Notes under the pieces: generated by a model
Database searches by the model: none
What the model was told of the DNA's origin: nothing
Seen by the model: the letters and a program-made list of their open reading frames with translations, nothing else
NCBI GenBank assembly: GCA_009746045.1
Contig: RPFO01000156.1
Location: 1,483,381-1,547,380 of the forward strand
Direction of reading: 5' to 3'
DNA: 64,000 nt
Source of the DNA: Mesostigma viride
Lineage: Eukaryota; Streptophyta; Mesostigmatophyceae; Mesostigmatales; Mesostigmataceae
Position numbers and translations under genes: made by a program
Shown here: piece after piece, positions 42,405-53,800 of the stretch
Layout: every line of letters starts with the position of its first letter
Numbering within the stretch: position 1 is the stretch's first letter

Positions 42405-45400
42405 ATGGATGATGAACACTCAGTGGGAGAAGGCGACGTGCGTGTTCTGAACGAAATGCCAGGCAGGTATTTAGGAAAAGATGCCGAGTCGTCGTCGCAA
42501 AGCCAAGGCGACGTGCAAGGGAAGAGCTCTACGGGTGGGTTCGATTCATCTAGTTATGCGCAAAGCGAATTACCATCAAGCGAAATGCAAGGCGAATGCG
42601 ACGCAAGCGGCGAGGGCGTGCCTGCTTCCAGCCAAGCACAACCGGGAAACCCCGCGGGTGAGGAAGACTTCCCTTCCTCGGTGCGTTCACAACTGGGAAA
42701 CCTCGCCCTTGACGAGGAGCTGCCTGGCTCGAACCGAGTGCAAGGAGACGCCCCCGCCAACAGTGAGGAGCTGAGCCAGTTGAGGAAAGGAAACGTTGTT
42801 GCTGAGGACGATATCCCTGGCTTGAGTGAATTGCAAGGGGTAGTTCCGCTCAATAGGGAGGATCTGCCCACCGCCATTCATGGAGAAGAGGTCCCCCCAC
42901 TCGAAGACGAGCAACGGTCGGGCTTGAGCCAAATGCAAGGGGGGAACGACGCCAATGGCGAGGGAATGCCTTTTGTGATCCAGGCGCAGGGTGACGACCC
43001 TGCAGGTGGGGAAGAGCTGCCAGTGCGCAGCCGAGTCGATGGGGGGGATTCCATGGATGGTGACGAGGCAGCGGCCGCTTTGGGCCAAACACACAGAGAG
43101 CCGTTAGTCGAACAAGATGCCACAGCTAATCAAGTCGCCACGGAAGCCAGAGAACCCGTAGCCAGCATACATGCGAGGGTGGATTGGGGGCATGCCGTGC
43201 TTTGCTCCCCCTTAGCACAAGGGGACGACGCGACCTGCAGACATGCTTCCGGAGGGGACGAGTTATGTCTGGCGTCCACCCAAGCACAAGGGGGTAGTCT
43301 TGCTGGACCCAGGGAATGCGACCCTGCCTTTGCGGACGGGGGCTTGACCGCCCATGGCGATGCCATCACTGGTGGGAATCTCGTGCATGGAACCTCTGCA
43401 GGGGTGGGAAGCTCATGCAGAGATGGCGTGGTGATGCCTGCGATGGGCCCGGCACGAGGGGTGGCTGGCGCTGGGGAGGATGGGGCTCACGTGCCTGCAC
43501 CCAGCCGAGAGGCGGCCGCAGTACCCAGGGAGCTGGGGGGCGTTGCGGGTCCGTCCGGCGAGCAGGAGGAGAGGGGTCTGTTTGCAGGTAGAGATGGAAA
43601 TGGTGATGGTCATGGTGGAAACGGTGGTGACGGTGTCCTTGTTGATTGTGGCGATGGTGTCGTTGGTGGTGGTGATGGTGTCGTTGATTGTGGCGATGGT
43701 GTCGTTGGTGGTGGTGATGGGGTCGTTGGTGGTGGTGATGGTGGCGGTGATGGAGAAGGAGGTGGTGGCGACGTTGCCGTTTGCGGTGATGGTGACGATG
43801 GAGCTCGGCCCAATAGCTCTTCTGGCAGCGGTCACGAGCACGTTGAGGTAGAGGGGCATGCGCCAGATGGCGGTCACGGGCCTCCGGAGTGCGCAGGTAA
43901 CGTGCCAGGTAGCGGCCACGGCGGTCATGGGCAGGGGGGAGCAGGACAAAATGATGAGGCTGACCCCGGGCAAGGTGTTGCGGCAGATAGTAGACAAGCC
44001 TCTCTTGCTGAGAGTGGGCAACCCTCTCAGCCGTATCTGGGCCAAGCCTGGCAGGGTGATCCCTGGCCAGCCGCTCAGGCAGATGAGCCAGGGGTTGCCG
44101 GTGCTGAGGCGGAAGGAGGCAGTGAGAGTCCGCATGGCCTTGCGGCTGCCAGTCTTAGTGCGAGTCCCAGTGCCATTATTGCGGCGGGCAGTGACGCAGT
44201 GCCTCCCAGTGGTGGTTGTGCAGCCGTGACTGCACTCAGTGGGTCAGTGGCTGCGGACCAGGCGGCTGAGGATTCTGACCCTCGTGCTGCTGACCCTCTT
44301 GATGCTTCTGGTGCACTTGTGGCTGCCCGTGCGGGAGGTTGCGACCCTCCCAGCGGTTTCCTGGGCCAGGTCGAGTCAACTACTACTCCACCAAAGGGTT
44401 TGTTGTTTCCGCGTGCTCGGGATCCCAGCACACTCGTGGCTTCCAGCGTGTCAAGCACTCCCGACGCTTCACCTTGTGCGGGTGAAGCAACTGCTGCCGC
44501 AGGTGGTTACAGCCCACCCGATCATGCATCCGAGGGTCACAGTGCCCCTGATCCAGCAGAGACGCCCACCCGGGGTGGCCTGGCTGGCTCGGGCGTGGTC
44601 ATCCACGATCACTACTGGCGCTCGCCACGCTACCCTGGCCACGAGGCGGAGGCCCCTGTCCCTGGGGACCTGGGGTCGGAGACCCTGGACTTGTTGGGGG
44701 CCAGCAGAAGAGGTGGCGACGACGACGATGAGGAGGAGGAGGAGGAGAAGGAGGAGGAGGAGTTTTACAATGAGAATAATAAGGATAATGAGAAGGATCA
44801 TGAGAATGAGAAAAAGAACGATGACGTTAGCCGTGGCGGAGGTGCTGGTGGCAGTGGTGATGATGGCTTAGATAGTCATGAGGGGTTTAATGCTGGGGGG
44901 TGGACTGGGGTCTCGGCTGCTGGCAGCACGCCACCTGGCGCGCCGGGGTGGCGCGGCGAGGCATCCGAGTACCCTGCCGGTGAGGTGGACCGGACTGTGG
45001 GAGGCGCGGCGGGTGGGTGGTCGGGTGATATCAGCGGGGGCGGGGTGGCCCAGCCTGCGGCCAGGTGGCACTCAGGGAAGAAGCATGTGGATGAGGTGAG
45101 TATTTGCATGGGCAGTTGTTAGGGGCCATTAGGGGCCATTAGCTCAGGGAAGAAGCGTGTGGATGAGGTGAGCATTTGCATGGGCAGTTGTTAGGGGCCA
45201 TTAGGGGTCATTAGGGGTCAGTAGCTCAGGGAAGAAGCATGAGGATCAGGTGAGCTTTTGCATGGGCAGTTGTTAGGGGCCATTAGGGGCCATTAGGGGC
45301 CATTAGGGGCCATTTGGGGCCATTTGGGGCCATGAGCTCAGGGAAGAAGCGTGTGGATGAGGTGAGCATTTGCATGGGCAGTTGTTAGGGGCCATTAGGG

Positions 45401-47808
45401 GCCATTAGGGGCCATTAGGGGCCATTAGGGGCCATTAGGGGCCATTAGGGGCCATTAGGGGCCATTAGGGGCCATTAGGGGCCATTAGGGGCCATTAGGG
45501 GCCATTAGGGGCCATTGGGGGTCATTAGGGGCCATTAGGGGCCATTAGGGGCCATTAGGGGCCATTAGGGGCCATGAGCTCAGGGAAGAAGCGTGTGGAT
45601 GAGGTGAGCATTTGCATGGGCAGTTATCAGGGGCCATTAGGGATCATTAGGGGTCATCAGGGGTCATTACGAGCATGGGCAGTCGTTAGGGGTGAGTTTT
45701 AGCATGGGCAGTCGTTAGGGGTGTGTCAGCATGGTCGTTAGGATTTGTGCTGTGTTGTGTTGTGTCGTGTCGTGTCGTGTCGTGTCGTGTCGTGTCGTGT
45801 CGTGTCGTGTCGTGTCGTGTCGTGTCGTGTCGTGTCGTGTCGTGTCGTGTCGTGTCGTGTCGTGTCGTGTCGTGTCGTGTCGTGTCGTGTCGTGTCGTGT
45901 CGTGTCGTGTCGTGTCGTGCCGTGCCGTGCCGTGCCGTGCCGTGCCGTGCCGTGCCGTGCCGTGCCGTGCCGTGCCGTGCCGTGCCGTGCCGTGCCGTGC
46001 CGTGCCGTGCCGTGCCGTGCCGTGCCGTGCCGTGCCGTGCCGTGCCGTGCCGTGCCGTGCCGTGCCGTGCCGTGCCGTGCCGTGCCGTGCCGTGCCGTGC
46101 CGTGCCGTGCCGTGCCGTGCCGTGCCGTGCCGTGCCGTGCCGTGCCGTGCCGTGCCGTGCCGTGCCGTGCCGTGCCGTGCCGTGCCGTGCCGTGCCGTGC
46201 CGTGCCGTGCCGTGCCGTGCCGTGCCGTGCCGTGCCGTGCCGTGCCGTGCCGTGCCGTGCCGTGCCGTGCCGTGCCGTGCCGTGCCGTGCCGTGCCGTGC
46301 CGTGCCGTGCCGTGCCGTGCCGTGCCGTGCCGTGCCGTGCCGTGCCGTGCCGTGCCGTGCCGTGCCGTGCCGTGCCGTGCCGTGCCGTGCCGTGCCGTGC
46401 CGTGCCGTGCCGTGCCGTGCCGTGCCGTGCCGTGCCGTGCCGTGCCGTGCCGTGCCGTGCCGTGCCGTGCCGTGCCGTGCCGTGCCGTGCCGTGCCGTGC
46501 CGTGCCGTGCCGTGCCGTGCCGTGCCGTGCCGTGCCGTGCCGTGCCGTGCCGTGCCGTGCCGTGCCGTGCCGTGGCGTGGCGTGGCGTGGCGTGGCGTGT
46601 CGTGTGGTGTGGTGTGGTGTGGTGTGGTGTGGTGTGGTGTGGTGTGGTGTGGTGTGGTGTGGTGTGGTGTGGTGTGGTGTTGTGTGGTGTGGTGTGGTGT
46701 GGTGTGGTGTGGTGTGGTGTGGTGTGGTGTGGTGTGGTGTGGTGTGGTGTGGTGTGGTGTGGTGTGGTGTGGTGTGGTGTGGTGTGGTGTGGTGTGGTGT
46801 GGTGTGGTGTGGTGTGGTGTGGTGTGGTGTGGTGTGGTGTGGTGTGGTGTGGTGTGGTGTGGTGTGGTGTGGTGTGGTGTGGTGTGGTGTGGTGTGGTGT
46901 GGTGTGGTGTGGTGTGGTGTGGTGTGGTGTGGTGTGGTGTGGTGTGGTGTGGTGTGGTGTGGTGTGGTGTGGTGTGGTGTGGTGTTGTGTTGTGTTGTGT
47001 TGTGTTGTGTTGTGTTGTGTTGTGTTGTGTTGTGTTGTGTTGTGTTGTGTTGTGTTGTGTTGTGTTGTGTTGTGTTGTGTTGTGTTGTGTTGTGTTGTGT
47101 TGTGTTGTGTTGTGTTGTGTTGTGTTGTGTTGTGTTGTGTTGTGTTGTGTTGTGTTGTGTTGTGTTGTGTTGTGTTGTGTTGTGTTGTGTTGTGTTGTGT
47201 TGTGTTGTGTTGTGTTGTGTTGTGTTGTGTTGTGTTGTGTTGTGTTGTGTTGTGTTGTGTTGTGTTGTTAGGAATGTGGGTTCATTGTTGTCATTATGGA
47301 AGCACGCTCACGCGGAGAACGGCGGTTCTGGGACGCTATCGCATCCCCGTTGTCAAGCTGTGATGTATCAATGAGACAACCGTGGCGTACGCCAGCATGC
47401 TGCCAATGGTCGTGAGACGAGCTATGTTGCATGTCATCGTTAGGGGGAGGATGCTCTTCTCGCTCTGCTGTTTTCGTTATTGCCCCCCATGCCCCCCCCC
47501 CCCCCCCCAAATATAATAGTGTCTTGGTATTCCATGTCCCTTCGAAGGTTTTACCTTACCGGCCCAGCCAGCTGGCCATGCGTACCCCTTCCACCTGGCA
47601 TCCCCCACCAGTGCCATGAGCGATTTACCATGCTTGCCATTTTCCTACCTAGCATTACTACGTATGAAGTTTTACTACTATCAGCGTTGCTGCGCCTTTG
47701 TCTGGGTGGCCATTTCTCCAGGCTGAAACTGCCTGCCTTTGCCTATTGCTCCTCTTGCCATTCTTGCTTGTGTGCACTGCTTTGTGTGCCCACACTTGTG
47801 TGTGCGCA

Positions 47809-47845
<37 letters not shown>

Positions 47846-50800
47846 GCTTGTGTGCTTGTGTGCGTGCTTTTGTGTGCATGCGTGCGTGTTTTTGTGTGCA
47901 TGCGTGCGTGTTTTTGTGTGCGTGCCTATGTGTATGAATGTGGATCCGTGTGTGCGTGTGTGCTAATGCTACTGCCCCCGCTCAGGACGAATCGTGCGCC
48001 TCGTGGCGGTCGCGCCGCAAACACGTCTTCATCCTCAGTAATGCCGGCAAACCCATCTTCTCCAGGTAGGCACGCCACGCAAACACGTCTTCATCCTCAG
48101 TAATGCAAAAAAGAAGCCGTAGTGCCGGCAAACCCATCTTCTCCAGGTAGGCACGCCACGATCCGGGCAACATATTGGACCATCACCCTGGCAACATACG
48201 GGTATATGGGTGGCCAAGGAATGCATGCAAGCTGTCGTTTTCCATGTGGGCACCGCTCTCTCACGCAAACGCCATGTCTAGATTAGCGCACACATTTTGC
48301 AGAGCGCTACCGGGCTGTTTTCTTTTGACGTGTACATGAGTTGCTGCCGGTGTACCGTGATATGCATAAAACTTTGTGCTCTCCCATACGCCGACATGCG
48401 CCCACCCCCACCCCCCACCCCCTGCTGCCCTCACTCCGCCCTCATACACGCACACGCGCAGCCTAGTGCACGCACACATGCACGCACACATGCACGCACA
48501 CAAACGCATACGCACATGTGCACAGACACACAAAAAAAACCTGCTCCCACACATACATGTGTTATGAAACCATTCACTGATCGTCGTCTGGCACCACCTG
48601 GTTGGGTTCACCCTGACCGGCTGGCCCAATCACGCCCGTGCTTTGTCCCATGATTTGATTTCATACCATGCAGCTCCTTATCATACATCCTTTATCGTCA
48701 TCCTGCTGACCTTTTGAAATCATGTCGTTATGATACAAAGGAGCGGCTCCTATCATCATCCTGCCGACCTGCCTGCCGTATCTGTTTGCCCCTGGCAAAC
48801 GCCTCTCATGGCCTTTCTTGCATGGACGTGCCTGCAGCTCTTAATGGCTGGGCAAATAGACATCTTTATTCTCGGGTGGTTTCTATTATCTCTGCTGGTG
48901 GCTGGGCAAATAGACATCTTTACTATCGGATGGTTTCTATTATCTCCGCTGGTGGCTGGGCAAATAGACATCTTTATTATCGGATGGTTTCTATTATCTC
49001 TGCTGGCTGCTGAGCCCTGCACTTATTATCTCATTTTATCATGTTCCCGCCTCACGGGTTCTCTTTGTACAAGATCCCCTGGCGATCCCGTCCGCTGCAC
49101 CAGTCTCAAGAACCAAACCATTGCTTTTCTACGAGTAACCTAGCATTAACCCAGCACTGTCATGATTACACAAGCAATCTCAATAACCAAATCATTGCTG
49201 TACTACTAGTAACCTACCATTAACCCAGCACTGTCATGATTACACAAGCAATCTCAATAACCTAATCATGGCATCATGGCTGTACTACTAGTAACCTAGC
49301 ATTAACCCAGCACTTTCATGATTACACAAGCAATCTCAATAGCCTAATCATTGCTGTACACTGGCTGTGCTACTAGTGGCCCATGTTCATGCCACGCATC
49401 CGTGCCCATCGCGGGGCCTTGCCCTGCGCACGCACGCCGACGATAATAACCGTCCTATGGTTTGCCTTCTAGCTATAGTTTGCCTTTTCGTCATAGTCTG
49501 CCTTTTGTCACCTGCGATCATTGCATGTGCCCATGCGGACCATGGGCTATGCGGAGCAGGTACGGCGACGAGAATAACTTGGCGGGGTTCATGGCGCTAC
49601 TTCAGGCGGTCATCTCCAACGTCAAGGCCAGGTGCGCGCACGTGTGGCAAACCTTTGTTATTTGATGGTCATAATCTCTAAAGGAAGAATAATATTATGC
49701 CTGACCGACGATGTTACTACCTAACGGCTTCTGCCACGTGTGCAGGCTTTCAAGTTAATCGAGGTTAATATAAGTTGATATAGGTTAATATAAGTTGATC
49801 GCGTTGCTTGCTTGGGCCGGGTCGTTATGGTTCCTGTGCCTATACTTGCGAATGTTGCTGTAATCTGCTGTTTATTCGCCCCCCCCCCCTTTTTCCCGAC
49901 ACCTGCAGCAGGACAAATGAGTGATACTCTTTTGTTAATATTCATGTGAAAATCCCCTGCTGCGATGGTCACATTGTTCTTCACTCTCCCACCCTCTGCC
50001 CCCCACCACCAGCGGCGAGGAGATCCACAGCCTGCGGGCAGGGCAGCACGTGGTGAGCAGCACTGGTTCATGCCTGAGTGGGTGTGTGAGGAAGACAATA
50101 TGTTTCGTGCCCAGCTCAAGAAGTACATATGCCGCCATACTACTATATATACGGTTTATCATTCTCAATGAATTTATACGGTATGTATATGCATCGTAGG
50201 AACCCACCTTGCTGTACATTAATACTGCTATATATACAGCAATATGAATACAGTCTGTGTATGCAAACTAGTAGACTATATGAATACAGTCTGTACATGC
50301 AAACTAGTAGACTATATGCATGCAGTCTGTTTATGCACTAGTAGAAATTCGTCTTGCCGTGGTGAGCAGCACATGACCCGCCGTATTCGTCCATGGTAGG
50401 TGCCTCTGCATGTGCGTCCGCATGTCTGCGTGTGTGTTGGTATCTGTCGTTTGTTGAGGTCCAGCAGCACGTGTCCATGTCTGCGTGTGTGCGTTGTTTT
50501 GTTGTTGGCCATCCTTGCACAGGCCCAGCGGTGAGCCGCACATTTCTTACCCATGCTCCTGCCTTCGACACCAAGGTTCCCCTCTTCTTCTCTCTGTCCA
50601 CTTTCCCCTTCTTCTCACGGTCCCCCCCAACCAAGCAACATTTATATGTGCGCTAGCGGTTAGTCTCGGTGACAGCTGACTTTATGTTCTCATGCATTTC
50701 TCACTGGTTGTTGTCTGTCGCCATGCGCACGTTGGCCTGGGCAATAGTTGATGCCAGGTATTTGGGACTGGCCTACATTTGTCATTAGATGGGTCGCTGC

Positions 50801-53800
50801 CTCTCAGTAGCTCAAGCCAGTATAGAAGCCCCGTCAGTCTCGTCAGTGGCAGCGTCCGTCAACTGTTTTTCATCGATCTAGCTTACAAACATTTCGTCGT
50901 TTTTGTTCTTGTAACCTGTTGCCCACTCCTAGTGGGAGTTAATGCTTAGCAGCAGGTAGGCCTCCCCTGTCTCAAAATTCTCCCTCATTTCGTGTTTTCT
51001 TATCGGCAAAGCTGTGTATGCGTCCATCGTTTGCATCCGTTTCGAATTTTGGGGCGTCCGTTTGGACTTAATTCTTTTTTAAATCAATCGATGTTTGTTC
51101 CTTGCCATGGGCGGATTCCCTCCCTGCAGGTGGTCTTCCTATCTCGTGGCGGCCTGTACCTGGTGGCGGTTGCAGCCACGGGGGAGTCGGTGCCGGCGCT
51201 CAGTGCGCAGCTGGACCTGATGTACAAACAGGTGCGCACAAAGAGGTGCCGGCGCTCAGTGGGCAGCTGGACCTGATGTAGAAACAGGTGCGCCCGCTGC
51301 CATGTGCCCACGTGCATGCAGTGCTGCATTGCTGCTCGCCCATGCACGTTGATTCTCCCACCGCATGCGCGTCTTGGAGATGTTGATTCTCCCCTCCGCA
51401 TGCACTATATCTCCACTCTGCACGTACACGGGCCAAGTGACCTTGCTGTTTGCACATGCCGTTACCAATCAGACCTGGTTTGCACTCATGTGTGCACACA
51501 TCCACATGTCCGCACAAGGAAATGCAGAAGAGCGATTGTAGCCAGACAGGGAACAGGCCCGCGCCAGCCATTCCCGCATGTTTGCTGACATGTAAAAATG
51601 GTAGTTATTGAAATACTTGCTGACCCATACAGTCGGCGAGTGCGTACTGTGGACGCTGGAAAAAAAACTTCCTCTGCAGACACTGTGGAAACCTCCCTTA
51701 AGACTTCGGGTGGGCTTTCGCCTGTGCATGTGGAGCGCTCACGGCGGAGTCATGCAGCACTTGCGTGCATTTGTGTCTGTACCCGCCCATGATCTAGGAA
51801 CACTAGGAATAGAATGCCTATGTTGGCCTGCAAACCACTCACTGTGTTACAACATCAGGCCGGTGGTGTGGAAAAACGGGCACAACCGGACTCACTCTTC
51901 TCCCACGGATGGTAGCAAACAGTACACCAGGAATCATCGCGCAAAGCAACCAGTGTGACCTGGTGTCCCAAAATGCCCCGTAGGCAAGCAAGCAAGCATC
52001 CCAGCCAAATTGGTGGAGCCCGGGAAACTTCCCATTTTCCCTTGGAGGATAAACACGTGGCATGGGGAGAGAACATTATTACTTGTTATACTTTGTCGGC
52101 TGTGCGTGGTGGAAACGGACACGTCGGCAAACGGCAAGACCTGGGAACATTGTGGGCTGCTTATGCGTGGTTGGCATCTCCCTGACTTTTGGCTTGTGCG
52201 CATGGCTCGCCCCCCCTGTACATCATTGTTATTATCATTATTATTATTATTATTATCACTATTATTATCGCTATTATTACTATTACTGTACCAGGTTCTG
52301 CTAATCCTGACGGACGCGATGGAGAAGGTGCTGAGCCGCAACGCCAAGTACGACCTGCGCAACCTGCTGGGGGGCACCGACGGCGTGCTTACTTCGCTCA
52401 TCCACGCCTGCAACTGGTGAGGATTCGGAGCGTAGGGGCATGCACAGACACCAAGGAGTCTATATAAATAGTCATCCCCGCGTTAAGTTCCGATTCTTAA
52501 GGTTACGGCCCCGCGTTAAGTCACGACGCCCAGATTTTGGCAGCTTATACGTCACCGCCCACCTGTCGCAAAATGTCTGGCCGGAAAAATGGACTTTGGG
52601 CGACTTCGATGCTGCAGCTGGATCGGGATTGACGAGAGCTGTCGAATGCCGTATAGAAGGTCTGTCAGAGGAGGGTGGGGCGGGCTGCTAGCCTACTTCA
52701 ACCGCTAAGGTTTCGTCCCCGCGTTAAGTTACGTCTCCGCGTTAAGTTACGACGCCGAGATTTAAAACGCGGGGATGACTGTAGTGGTGGAGGAGGATTG
52801 GTGGGGGCACCGACGGTGTGCTTACCTCGCTCATGCATGTGGGCAGCTGGTGAGGTGAAAGTTATAAGGGGAGAAGGGCACCAGGGTTACAAGGGGTAAA
52901 GAGTTTATTAGATGGGCGTGCTTAGTTGGAATGAGATGCTTAGGCTGACACACGGATTTCCGGCCTGCGCGCCGAGTATTGCCACCGCGGGTGAGCGGGA
53001 CACCTCAGTACTGTACGGCAGGTCGTACGGTACTGAGGTGTCATGTGGATTGACGTGCAGTTAGTGCCAGACTGTTCCTAGGCTCTAGCTCGACCCGCCA
53101 GATCCGGGGTATCCGGGTCTGACGGGCCGAGTGTGTAGTGGATGCTAGTGACGTGGTCGCATGGCATTGCAGTGTACAGTTGTCCACTGGTAGGCGCTGC
53201 AGGTAGCGCTGCCATAGGCATATAGGCGTAGCATTGGGGAGTGCCGCAGGACCCGAGTTTGCCCAGTTCCGTCCTAAGCCCTCAGCTTTCATTGCGTTCA
53301 TTGTATTATTGCTAATACAATCTTCCTCATCATTCTCAGCTTTCGTGAGTTGTCTCTCGCATTCATCTCATTCCAACTTGGACTGAAATCAATAGACATG
53401 GCTTCCAACAACAATGCCGGCAAGGACAACAAGAAGGGGAATGCGCCGACCAGGCGCACCTCCCCACGCCTCTCGCCGGAGGGCTCGCCCTCCGCCACCG
53501 TGCGGGTGACGCCCAACGTCACCTTCAGCACGGTGGTTGCCGATAACCCACGGCGTCGGACCCCGCAGGTGGGGGCCGGCGCCCGGGGGCTGGCGAGAGG
53601 GCGCTCGTTTGCCGATGGCGGCTCGTCCGCCATGGCACCCGGGGTGCAGGAACCCCGGGCACGTGACACCCCCGTCGCAGGTGACGGGGGACGTGAACGC
53701 AGCGATTCCTCCGAGGAGGACAGGGAGGTGCCGCCCGCGAGGCCGCGGCCCTCGCTCGAGTTGTCCTCTCAGACGCATGCGACGTCTGGCAACTTGTCGG

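Noticed and set aside
42554-44801. Several antisense frames of 100-240 codons opposite MON1 exon 1
   Set aside because: Shadows of the long repetitive GC-rich sense frame; no splice or homology support.
45096-45122. MON1 exon 1 as a free-standing 905-codon gene ending at TAG 45122
   Set aside because: A strong GTGAGT donor precedes the stop in phase with exon 2, which supplies the conserved longin start; the eight codons after the donor are intron.
45723-47374. Three overlapping open frames of about 500-550 codons (Cys/Arg/Val/Ala repeats)
   Set aside because: They are open only because the GTGNN pentamer array contains no stop in any frame; the region lies between MON1 exons 1 and 2.
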